A DNA stretch of 10,354 nucleotides, from assembly GCA_012036375.1 (NCBI GenBank), contig JAAUOI010000082.1:1-10354 (forward strand). The letters are read 5' to 3'. Shown here piece after piece: positions 1 to 6,798 of this stretch. Position 1 is the stretch's first letter, and every line of letters starts with the position of its first letter. This stretch comes from Allobrachymonas sp. Lineage in GTDB: Bacteria; Pseudomonadota; Gammaproteobacteria; Burkholderiales; Burkholderiaceae_C. Position numbers and translations under genes: made by a program. A model generated the notes under the pieces. That model searched no databases. It saw only the letters and a list, made by a program, of their open reading frames with translations, and had not been told where the DNA came from.

Positions 1-1737
1 GACATTGGCTTTACTTCGCTCACTGGCAAAAAAGCATTGAATGAAGACTTTTGCGCGGCCATGCTGCCCGAGCCCGGCAAAGAAGGCTTTGGGGCGATTT
101 GCGCCATCGCTGATGGCGTGAGCACAGGTGGCAAAGGCAAAGAAGCTGCGCAAACCACCGTGATGAGCTTGGTGCAGGATTATTTCGGCACACGCGAGAC
201 CTGGGACACCACAGTGGCGTTAGATCGCGTGATCAGTGCGCACAACAATTGGCTCTCAGGCGTGAATCGCCGCCGAGCAGCGAGCGATGAATGCGGCCTC
301 ACCACGCTCACAGCGCTCGTGCTGCGCGGGCAAACCTACACGCTCGCGCATGTGGGCGATACCCGCGCCTACCTGCTGCGTGCGGGGCAACTCGAATTGC
401 TCACCACCGATCATGTGGTTCAGCATCCTGATTTCAAGCATCAACTGCTGCGCGCCGTGGGCGCGGATGAGCGCTTGGTGGTGGATTACAGGCAAGGCGA
501 TTTGCAGGTGGGCGATGTGTTTATTTTGCTCACGGATGGCGTGCATGGCAGCATTCCCGAGCGGCGCTTGAAGGTATTTGCCAAGCAGGGTGATTCGCAA
601 GAGGTTGCTGATGCATTGGCCACCGCCGCGCTCGACATGGGCAGCCACGACAACGCCAGTGCTTTGGTGGTGCATATTCGCGGTTTGCAGGAATCCCATC
701 TGCGCGATGAAGAAATGATGGCGCAGCATTTGCCTGTTCCGCCCAAACTGAAGATCGGGGATGTGATTGATGGTTTGATCGTGACATCAGTAGTGGCCGA
801 TAGCGGCGTGAATTTGCTGTATCAAGTGCGTGATGTGCAAACGCAAAAGCTATTTGCGCTCAAAACCTTGCATCCCAGCCGCGAAAAAGATATGGAAGAA
901 CGCGCCATGCTCGCGCATGAAGCGTGGCTGGCCAAGCGCATGCAAACCAGCAGCGCCTCTGAGCAATTGGTGCATCTGCATTCACTCATGATGCTGCCCT
1001 CTGGCCAATCGAGCAGCAGTTTTTATCTGCTCTACGATTGGCATAGCGGCCAAACATTGCAGCAAATCCTGCAAGAGCGCGGGCGTTTGCCAGTGCAGGA
1101 AGCTGTGCAAGCGGCGATGGCCACACTGAAAGCACTGGGCGCGATGCATCGGCAAGGCGTGATCCATCGCGACATCAAGCCATCGAATTTGCATCAAGGC
1201 GAGGGGGGCGTATTGCGTGTACTCGATCTGGGCGTGGCGCTCAGCGGCCATGAGCCGCAGAGCCTGCGTAGCCTGCATGCCGGCACGCCCAGCTATATCA
1301 ATCCTGAGCAATTTGGCTACTCAGTGCAAGGCGATGGCGATGCGCAAGAGGCGAATGCAGGAAGCGATTTGTATGCACTGGGCGTGACCGTGTATCAACT
1401 ACTCACGGGGAAATTACCATACGGCGAGGTGCTGCCCTATCAAACTGGGCGCTTCTTCCGTGACCCCACACCCCCGAGCCGCTTGCAGCCCGAGGTGCCT
1501 GTGTGGCTCGACCATATTGTGCTCAAAGCCGTAGCGCGAGATCAAAAGCAGCGCTTTGAAACGGCAGAAGAATTTTTGCTGGCTTTAGAGCGAGGAGCAT
1601 CGCGCCCGATTCATGCGCCTTTGCCCACACCACTATTTCAACGCGACAGAGTGAGCCTGTGGAAAATCGCTTTCGCGGTGAGTGCGCTGTTCAACGCACT
1701 ATTGATTGTTTGGCTGCTTTTTTTACCCAAAGCCTGA
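1..1737 (+). CDS. PP2C-type phosphatase / Ser-Thr protein kinase fusion, membrane anchored (5' partial)
   Basis: The frame is open from base 1 (it reads DIGFTSLTGKKALNEDF), so the true start lies before the window; the TTG at 37 is an internal Leu codon. Bases 1 to about 700 encode a PP2C-family phosphatase domain with its metal-binding blocks: NED near the start, ADGVSTGGKG, HVGDTRAY, LLTDGVHG and GSHDNAS. From about 740 to 1600 follows a Hanks-type kinase domain: the beta-3 lysine in FALKTL, the catalytic loop HRDIKPSN (about 1165-1190), DLG in place of DFG, NPE in place of APE, and SDLYALGVTVYQLLTG. The glycine-rich loop is poorly recognisable. A hydrophobic stretch of about 20 residues at the extreme C-terminus (about 1660-1730) would anchor it in the inner membrane with both domains in the cytoplasm. 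Such fusions are known next to nitrate transporter and nitrite reductase genes in beta- and gammaproteobacteria. The transporter gene lies on the opposite strand just beyond. A role in regulating nitrate uptake is inference; targets are unknown. Confidence 0.93.
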   Translation, partial: DIGFTSLTGKKALNEDFCAAMLPEPGKEGFGAICAIADGVSTGGKGKEAAQTTVMSLVQDYFGTRETWDTTVALDRVISAHNNWLSGVNRRRAASDECGLTTLTALVLRGQTYTLAHVGDTRAYLLRAGQLELLTTDHVVQHPDFKHQLLRAVGADERLVVDYRQGDLQVGDVFILLTDGVHGSIPERRLKVFAKQGDSQEVADALATAALDMGSHDNASALVVHIRGLQESHLRDEEMMAQHLPVPPKLKIGDVIDGLIVTSVVADSGVNLLYQVRDVQTQKLFALKTLHPSREKDMEERAMLAHEAWLAKRMQTSSASEQLVHLHSLMMLPSGQSSSSFYLLYDWHSGQTLQQILQERGRLPVQEAVQAAMATLKALGAMHRQGVIHRDIKPSNLHQGEGGVLRVLDLGVALSGHEPQSLRSLHAGTPSYINPEQFGYSVQGDGDAQEANAGSDLYALGVTVYQLLTGKLPYGEVLPYQTGRFFRDPTPPSRLQPEVPVWLDHIVLKAVARDQKQRFETAEEFLLALERGASRPIHAPLPTPLFQRDRVSLWKIAFAVSALFNALLIVWLLFLPKA

Positions 1738-1811
1738 TACACAATCACTATTAAAAGAATAGCACTCTGCGCATATTCTATGCCGGCTATCGCCCTAAAA
1801 GGCTTTAAAAA

Positions 1812-2153
1812 TCACCTCAGCCTGCCAACATACATTTGCTCCACGGGCGCAGCAGGTGCAGCAGGCGAGGCGAGTGGGGCAGCCGGTGTCCTAGCCAGCG
1901 AGGGCTCATCAGCTGCTGGGCTGGCAAGGGGCGCAGGCATCGTCACGGAAGCCATCTGCTCGATGGCGATGACAACTAAACTCTGCAAATTCTCATCGCG
2001 CACTTGATCCGCATGCAAAGCCAATTGCGCCATCGTCTCGCTGGCATAGGCGGCATCCGTGGTGAAGCGCTTCAAGTCGAAGCTCTTACCCGCTTTGCCC
2101 GCCGCCATAAAGAGCTGCGAGACGATGAGCATTTGCTTTTGATCAAGCTTCAT
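1812..2153 (-). CDS. Small Ala/Pro-rich protein of unknown function, downstream of the nitrate transporter
   Basis: A 113-residue protein starting at the ATG at 2153, chosen because a GAGG Shine-Dalgarno core sits 7 bases upstream. A TTG 18 bases earlier overlaps the transporter stop codon and is a less likely start. The first ~70 residues look like an amphipathic helical domain (KLDQKQMLIVSQLF, FDLKRFTTDAAYA, ENLQSLVVIAIEQM). The last ~40 are low-complexity Ala/Pro/Ser. There is no signal peptide, no membrane segment and no recognised catalytic motif. It begins 14 bases after the transporter stop, so it is very probably co-transcribed with it. It converges on the PP2C-kinase gene, leaving a 74-base gap with no convincing terminator. 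I do not recognise the family; the context suggests an accessory to nitrate transport, which is inference only. Confidence 0.7.
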   Translation of the reverse strand: MKLDQKQMLIVSQLFMAAGKAGKSFDLKRFTTDAAYASETMAQLALHADQVRDENLQSLVVIAIEQMASVTMPAPLASPAADEPSLARTPAAPLASPAAPAAPVEQMYVGRLR

Positions 2154-2167
2154 AGACTCGCCTCGAA

Positions 2168-3377
2168 TCAAGCAGCGCGAGCGCGGCCGCCACGTTCAGC
2201 CCAAGTGCGCGTCCAGCGAATTTGCATCACGCGCACCATCACCAAGACCAGTAGCGCCAAAATTGCAAAGCTAGCAAAGCCCCAGAAATAACTGCCTAAA
2301 TATTGTTTGGACAAGCCCATGGCATTCGGCACGAAGCCGCCACCAAGCGCCCCAATCTCGCCAATCATGCTGCCTGCCACAGCCGTGGCCAGCGGCCAGC
2401 GCAGCGGCACGAGCTGAAAGAGAGCGCCATTGCCTGCGCCAAGTGCCGCGAAGCAAAGCATGAAGAGCAAGGTGGTGAGCACCAGTGAACTACCCGCGAG
2501 GCCGCACAAAAACAAACAAATCGACACGACCACGAGCACTCCGGAAAGCGTATTGATGCCGCCAATGCGATCACTCACATAACCGCCCACTACGCGCACG
2601 GCCGAGCCCATCAGCGCAGCCAGCATGGTGAGTTGCCCAGCCTCAACCTTGGTGACTTTGAATTGGTCGTAAAAATAAGTCGGCAAAAAGCTCACCAAGC
2701 CAATAAAGCCGCCAAAGGTGATCACATAAATCAAGCTAAACGCCCAGCCATCTTTTCAAACAAACAAGCAATATGTTGGCGAAAGCTTTGCTTCTCAATA
2801 TCAGGTGGCTCTTTGGCAAAAAGATCATCACGAGCATGGGCGCGAGCATGCAAATCGCTGCCAAGCCATACACTGCTTGCCAGCCAAATTTCATCGCCAG
2901 AGGAGGCGCAAACAACACAGCCAGCACCGTGCCCGAATTGCCCGCGCCCGCAATGCCCATGGCCAAGCCTTTGTATTTCGGTGGATACCAGCCTGAGCCC
3001 AAACTCAGCGCCACGCCGAAGCTCGCGCCTGCGATGCCGAGCAACACGCCCATCGCGATCACATGGTCATAGGTGCTGATGAAAAAATAGCCGCCGATCA
3101 AGGCCATCATGATGAGCGTCATTTCTACCAGCGCCGCATTTTTTCGCCCAATGTATTGCGCGAGTACGCCCAGCGGAAAGCGCATCAATGCGCCCGCCAA
3201 AATCGGCACCGAGATCATGAAACCTTTTTGTGCTGGCGTGAGGTTAAACGCTTCGGAGATGAAAGGCGCCATCGCGCCATTCAAGACCCAAACTGCAAAG
3301 CAAAAATCAAAGTAGAAAAATGCGGCGAATAGCGTAGGCGTGTGCCCGCTTTTGAGGAACGATTTGAAATCCGACAT
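2168..3377 (-). pseudogene. NarK/NasA-family nitrate/nitrite MFS transporter, frame broken by two one-base deletions
   Basis: The 5' half (3377 to 2736) and the 3' half (2734 to 2168) are two parts of one 12-helix major facilitator. The first half has GALMRFPLG (helix-2 Arg) and the nitrate-signature-like GIAGAGNSG. The second has SAVRVVGGYVSDRIGG (second Arg) and the signature GAGNGALFQLVPLRWP. Between them, in a third frame, the DNA still encodes the usual family linker (AKEPPDIEKQSFRQHIACLFEK), followed by DGWAFSLIYV. Adding one base to the A5 run at 2818-2822 and one to the T4 run at 2753-2756 restores a single 403-residue protein, a normal length for the family. The ATG at 3377 has AGGAAG just upstream. 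As written, translation stops at 2736. Either this is a very young pseudogene or both breaks are sequencing errors; the intact coding on all sides favours error. The expected product imports nitrate across the inner membrane. Confidence 0.88.
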
Positions 3378-3412
3378 GGCTTCCTGTGTATTGTGTTGTA
3401 TTCACAAGAACA

Positions 3413-3430
3413 GTGCGAGAAGCGTGCCAG
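3413..3430 (-). promoter_or_regulatory. Candidate sigma-54 promoter (-24/-12) of the nitrate transporter gene
   Basis: Read on the minus strand the site is CTGGCACGCTTCTCGCAC. It matches the sigma-54 consensus TGGCACG-N4-TTGC except for C in place of the second T of TTGC. The GG (3428-3427) and GC (3416-3415) are separated by exactly 10 bases, as required. Transcription would start near 3403, giving a leader of about 25 bases that contains the AGGAAG ribosome-binding site before the ATG at 3377. Assigned by eye only. Confidence 0.55.
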
Positions 3431-3442
3431 TTTGCAGCCGGC

Positions 3443-3505
3443 TGCACCAATATCATGTTGCACCTGAGTGCAGCATTTTGAGCACTTTGTGCACTGCGCT
3501 AGTGC
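3443..3505 (-). promoter_or_regulatory. Cluster of NtrC-like half-sites upstream of the nitrate transporter
   Basis: NtrC sites have the core GCAC-N7-GTGC (TGCACC-N5-GGTGCA). Here 3491-3505 is a perfect dyad of this form, GCACTGCGCTAGTGC, centred about 95 bases upstream of the start predicted for the sigma-54 promoter. It overlaps the last codons of the upstream cheX-like gene. Further half-sites are TGCACCAA at 3443-3450, TGCACC at 3459-3464, and a closer-spaced GCAC-TTT-GTGC at 3482-3492. Spacing and position resemble known NtrC enhancers; binding is inferred. Confidence 0.45.
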
Positions 3506-3969
3506 GTGCGCTCCAAATCGACGCACACCAAAGCCGAGTGATGATTCCAACGCAGGCTAATCAAGAAAGACCGTTTGCGCACGCGCGAACGCACGCCCGC
3601 TTCGCTGCCCATCTGGCCTTGGAAGGTGACTGGTACGGAAATCTCTAAGCCAGCGCCCAGCTGCTTGCGGGCATTGCCCCCCAATGTATTGGCCACTTCA
3701 CCCACGGCATCGAGCAAGTTGTCGTCACGCATATCGGTTTCATGCTGCAAGAGCAGAAGCTCGCGCAGCATACGGGCTGGCATCGACACGATCACATGCC
3801 CGTTGTATTGCCCAGAAAAACTCACCACGCCGTTGAATTCATGGCCTTGCATGCTTTCTGTGCCCAAGTAGGCTGAGGTGACTTGGGGTTCTTGCCGGGT
3901 GGTGACGGTGAAATAGTTTTTCACCGATTCCACAAACAGCCGCAGTTCTTGTTCACTGATAGTTGCCAT
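3499..3969 (-). CDS. cheX: CheX-type CheY-P phosphatase
   Basis: A 156-residue soluble protein of the CheC/CheX/FliY phosphatase fold, close to the usual CheX length. The key helix reads DNLLDAVGEVANTLGGNAR at residues 83-101; Glu91 and Asn94 form the E-x-x-N pair that dephosphorylates CheY-like receivers in this family. Only one such motif is present, as in CheX and unlike CheC. The gene starts at the ATG at 3969 with GAGG 9 bases upstream and begins 15 bases after the receiver gene ends, so kinase, receiver and phosphatase form one leftward operon. Its obvious partner is the adjacent receiver, whose signal it would terminate. The 3' end overlaps a candidate NtrC site for the next gene. The family assignment is firm; the partner is inferred from the neighbourhood. 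Confidence 0.85.
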   Translation of the reverse strand: MATISEQELRLFVESVKNYFTVTTRQEPQVTSAYLGTESMQGHEFNGVVSFSGQYNGHVIVSMPARMLRELLLLQHETDMRDDNLLDAVGEVANTLGGNARKQLGAGLEISVPVTFQGQMGSEAGVRSRVRKRSFLISLRWNHHSALVCVDLERTH

Positions 3970-3984
3970 CGAAGATTGCCTCGG

Positions 3985-4353
3985 TTATTGATCCATCAAG
4001 TCCAAAAGCGCAAGTTGCAGCTCGTCATCGGTGAACGGCTTGGACAGAAAACCGCGTGCGCCCAACTTCAAGGCTTGGATTGCCGTGGTTTTATCGGTCA
4101 AGGCGCTGACCACCAAAATGCGCGTGTTGGGCATCATTTGCAAGATGGTGGCTATGCAAGGCAGGCCGTCCATCTCTGGCATGGTCAAATCCATGGTGAT
4201 GACATCTGGCTGCGTGGCTTTGGCGATGCGCACGGCCTCCACGCCATTCTTGGCCAGACCCACCAGCGCAATCGAGCCCACCTTGCCCAGACCCAACACC
4301 TTCGAGATCCGTGTGCGGATCAGATTGGAATCGTCCACCACCATCAGTCTCAT
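3985..4353 (-). CDS. CheY-like single-domain response regulator
   Basis: A 122-residue stand-alone receiver with no output domain. It has the acidic pair Asp7-Asp8 (VVDDSN), the phosphoacceptor Asp55 (ITMDLTMPEMDG), the conserved Ser83 (VVSAL) and Lys105 (LSKPF), so it should be phosphorylatable. The ATG at 4353 overlaps the stop of the kinase gene in an ATGA, which points to translational coupling. The phosphatase gene follows 15 bases downstream. The upstream CheA-like kinase should phosphorylate it through its HPt histidine, and the CheX-type protein should remove the phosphate. The target is unknown: no flagellar, pilus or cyclase gene lies in the window, so I do not call it CheY proper. 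Confidence 0.9.
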   Translation of the reverse strand: MRLMVVDDSNLIRTRISKVLGLGKVGSIALVGLAKNGVEAVRIAKATQPDVITMDLTMPEMDGLPCIATILQMMPNTRILVVSALTDKTTAIQALKLGARGFLSKPFTDDELQLALLDLMDQ

Positions 4354-5363
4354 ACGACCACTCCTTGCGCAAGGCGCAGCTTGAATTCAGTAAATTGTCC
4401 TGGAATAAAGCTCAGACCCAACGCCGCACCGATGGATTTGGCTTGAGCTTGCACCACATCCAGACCCACGCCGCGCCCTGCATGTGAACTGGCATCAGCC
4501 TGCCCTGATGGCGCACTGGCAGTGGAAAAACCGGCCTTGAAAATGTGCGCAATGACTTGGCGGTCGTCCATGCGTTGCACTTGCTCTGGCGTGTACCAAG
4601 CGAGTTGAATCAAGCGCTCACGCAAGCGAGCCAAGTTCAAACCCGCGCCATCGTCATGTACGCTCAACTGCCATTGACCGTCGCTGGACTTGAGCTGAAT
4701 GCGTATGTTGCCACTGGCGCTTTTACCCGCCTGCAAGCGCTGTGTGCTGGCTTCGATGCCATGCACCACGGCATTACGCAGTAGCTGGATGACAATGTCT
4801 TTGAGCGCCTGTTGATGTGGTATTAGCCACTGACTCAGCGCCTGCAAATCTACCGCGAGGTTGACCGTTTTACCCGTGTCTTTGGCAATTTGAGCGGCCA
4901 GCAAGGTCAGTTGTGCATGTAAGGGCGCAGAGCCTTGAGCTGGTGTGGAGAGATTGGTTGGGGTTGCCACATGTGTCACGATTGGGTGGCTTGGCTTGCT
5001 CTTGGGCGCGTTGCTTGGAGGCAATATCTTTGAAGATCGAGAGCTTGGCCAGTAAGCTCTCCAAATAATGGGCAATTGCAGAACTTGCTCTTGGGCAGGC
5101 TCTTCACTGCTGCGCAAATTCTCTAGCAGTTGCTCCATCTTCTCTGCTTCCACGCTCAAGATCTCCAGACCCAGCGATTGCGCCTCGCCTTTGAAGGTGT
5201 GCACTTGGCGAAAGACAGTGCGAACCATGCTTTTAAATTGGTCGGGTGAATTGCTGGATGAGAGATTGCGCAATTCTTTGTTGACTTCCAGCAGATCCTG
5301 TTCGCTTCGCGTGACAAACTGCCCTAACTCCCCTGCATCGGTCTCCAAGGCTTTAAGCATCAT
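4350..5363 (-). CDS. CheA-like HPt-HATPase kinase, 5' end cut off by an insertion sequence
   Basis: From the ATG at 5363 the frame gives 337 residues. An HPt domain carries His55 (VHTFKGEAQSLGL). A CheA-type ATPase domain has an N box (LLRNAVVHGIE, about 194-204), a G1 box (HDDGAGL, about 236-242) and a G2 box (AGRGVGLDVV, about 295-304). It stops right after the ATPase, with no CheW-binding P5 domain, so it is not a classical chemotaxis CheA. The frame stays open upstream to the IS edge at 5400 and reads QKQKQGAQREFN, typical of a linker inside a longer protein; no good ribosome-binding site precedes the ATG. The original sensory N-terminus is therefore probably missing. Residues about 101-127 appear out of frame: the neighbouring frame reads ESLLAKLSIFKDIASK, and one extra base at A3 5063-5065 plus one fewer at G3 4984-4986 would give a smooth protein. 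The gene is translationally coupled to the receiver gene. Confidence 0.8.
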   Translation of the reverse strand: MMLKALETDAGELGQFVTRSEQDLLEVNKELRNLSSSNSPDQFKSMVRTVFRQVHTFKGEAQSLGLEILSVEAEKMEQLLENLRSSEEPAQEQVLQLPIIWRAYWPSSRSSKILPPSNAPKSKPSHPIVTHVATPTNLSTPAQGSAPLHAQLTLLAAQIAKDTGKTVNLAVDLQALSQWLIPHQQALKDIVIQLLRNAVVHGIEASTQRLQAGKSASGNIRIQLKSSDGQWQLSVHDDGAGLNLARLRERLIQLAWYTPEQVQRMDDRQVIAHIFKAGFSTASAPSGQADASSHAGRGVGLDVVQAQAKSIGAALGLSFIPGQFTEFKLRLAQGVVV

Positions 5364-5400
5364 GTTGAATTCGCGTTGCGCACCTTGCTTTTGTTTTTGT

Positions 5401-5478
5401 GGTTCTTCGTCAATTTCACTGTGATTTTCCCCTACACGCTTGCTCTCCTATCTAACTTCCCACAATGAAACAGAATTC
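5401..5478 (+). repeat. Left inverted repeat of the ISL3-family element (78 bp)
   Basis: The reverse complement matches 6688-6765 at 76 of 78 positions; the differences lie 4 bases from the outer tip and near the middle. This is much longer than the 15-40 bp terminal repeats usual in this IS family. Because the right copy encodes the end of the transposase, the left copy carries, on the minus strand, a copy of the same codons (ILFHCGKLD..ASV) ending in TAG. It contains an outward-facing TTGACG. Confidence 0.9.
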
Positions 5479-5494
5479 GGGTTTGAACTGAACG

Positions 5495-6734
5495 ATGAGA
5501 ACGAGCATGAAAGACACGACGCTTTACGAACACTTGCTGGGCATTCAAACGCCTTGGTTTGTGCAGTCGGTGGACATGGCCATTGAGGCGCAACGCATCA
5601 CCGTGCGCGTGGCGCTCAAATCGAGCCAAGTCTGGGCAGACCCCACCTGCGAGCACGCCAGAGCCCATATTCACGGCTGGAGCGAGCGCACTTGGCGTCA
5701 TCTGGACACCTGCCAGTTTGAGACCCTCATCACAGCCCGCGTGCCCCAACTCAAATACTCTGACGGCAGTGTGCAAGAGTTGGCCACACCTTGGGCTGAG
5801 CGCTACGCCCGTATCACCCGCCTGATGGAGGCCTTCGTGCTCAAGCTGCTGCAAAGCTGCCCCAATACCAAGAGCGTCTGCGCTCTGACACGCCTGTCCT
5901 GGAGCAGCGTCAATGCCGTCATGAGCCGGGCGGTTGAGCGCGGCCTGCTGGCTCGGCAGTCTGAACCTATCAAGTATCTGGGCTTGGATGAGAAGAGCAC
6001 CGAGCGAGGTCACAGCTACGCCAGCATCCTGACCGATATTGACCAAAGGCGCGTACTTGATGTTGTACCCGGTCGCAGCTTGGAGGCGGCCAGCAGCTTG
6101 CTGGACACGTTGAGCGATGAGCAAAAGAGCGGCGTGCAGGCTGTTGCGATGGACATGTGGCCCGCGTTCATGAGCGCCGCCAAGAACACTTTGCCCAATG
6201 CAGACATCGTGCATGACCGCTTTCATATCGCCAAATATCTCAACGATGCGGTCGATAAGGTGCGCAGGAGCGAGCACCGAGATTTGAGCCGCGCGGGAGA
6301 TAGAACCCTCAAGGGCAGCAAATACGCTTGGCTCAAAGGCTATAGCGATGGGCGAAGTAGCGAGGCGGTCTGCTTTCGCGCGCTGCACCAGCTCAATCTG
6401 AAGACCAGCCGGGCTTGGGCGATCAAGGAAGATTTCAACCAGTTCTGGCACTACAAATACACGGCCAGCGCCAAGAGGTGGTTTGATGCGTGGAGCACGC
6501 ATGCGATGCGTAGCCGCCTGGAGCCGATCAAGGTGGTGGTGCGGATGCTGCGCCGCCATGAGGCAGGATTGCTCGCTTACAGCCAACACTGCAATCAGCA
6601 ATGCTTGCGCAGAAGGCTTCAATAGCGCAATCCAACTCATCAAAGCCAACGCAAGAGGCTTTAGGAGCTTTACCAATTACCGCGCAAGAATTCTGTTTCA
6701 TTGTGGGAAGTTAGATATGAGAGCAAGCGTGTAG
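5495..6734 (+). pseudogene. ISL3-family DDE transposase, frameshifted near the C-terminus
   Basis: The ATG at 5495 (or a second at 5507) opens a frame that ends at 6625 after 376 residues. It has the ISL3 layout: an N-terminal DNA-binding region with remnants of a zinc-finger-like Cys/His set, then Asp165 in YLGLDEKS and Asp220 in AVAMDMWPAF, the first two catalytic residues. The third catalytic residue, the Glu of NACAEGFNSAIQ, and the family C-terminus (ANARGFRSFTNYRARILF) are only in the next frame. Removing one A from the AA at 6593-6594 joins them into a 412-residue protein, the usual size, ending at TAG 6732-6734 inside the right inverted repeat. As written the protein lacks the catalytic Glu and should be inactive. 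The cause may be decay or a sequencing error; programmed frameshifting is not typical for this family and no slippery heptamer is evident. Confidence 0.87.
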
Positions 6735-6765
6735 GGGAAAATCACAGTGAAATTGACGAAGGACC
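6688..6765 (-). repeat. Right inverted repeat of the ISL3-family element (78 bp)
   Basis: Inverted partner of 5401-5478. Its inner part is coding: it specifies the last residues of the full-length transposase frame (ILFHCGKLDMRASV) and its stop codon at 6732-6734. The outer ~30 bases are non-coding and hold TTGACG at 6753-6758 facing out toward the SapC-family gene. Confidence 0.9.
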
Positions 6766-6798
6766 TATTTTTTTAGTTTGAAAAAGAAGGAGCGCCCC

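Larger units (their letters stand above)
5401..6765 (+). mobile_element. ISL3-family insertion sequence, 1365 bp, apparently defective
   Basis: The boundaries are set by inverted termini beginning GGTTCTTCGTCAATTTC at the left and GGTCCTTCGTCAATTTC at the right, the GG-x-TCTTCGT style of ISL3-family ends. The element holds one transposase gene, which is frameshifted. ISL3 members usually make 8-bp AT-rich target duplications; the flanks here are AT-rich but differ (GTTTTTGT on the left, TATTTTTT on the right), so no duplication is seen. To the left is the truncated kinase gene. To the right, 33 bases away, the SapC-family gene starts, with no trace of the missing kinase sequence. Insertion followed by an adjacent deletion, or recombination between IS copies, is inferred. 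Confidence 0.88.

Noticed and set aside
1738..1811. Possible terminator between the convergent kinase and small-protein genes (AGAATA / TATTCT with a 12-base loop)
   Set aside because: The stem is only 6 AT-rich pairs with no T run behind it; too weak to call.
3389..3405. TTGTG-N7-CACAA inverted repeat near the predicted transporter transcription start
   Set aside because: It has CRP/FNR-like appearance, but the half-site spacing fits neither the CRP (TGTGA-N6-TCACA) nor the FNR consensus.
3433..3446. Perfect 14-bp palindrome TGCAGCCGGCTGCA upstream of the transporter gene
   Set aside because: It is short and GC-rich, matches no operator I can name, and partly overlaps the NtrC-like half-site at 3443-3450.
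5432..6676. Long (414-codon) open frame antisense to the transposase
   Set aside because: It mirrors the transposase codon pattern, is His/Ala/Leu-rich without any domain, and its C-terminal peptide resembles the transposase only because of the inverted repeat.
5393..6773. Target-site duplication around the IS
   Set aside because: The 8-base flanks GTTTTTGT and TATTTTTT share only T-richness and are not a duplication.
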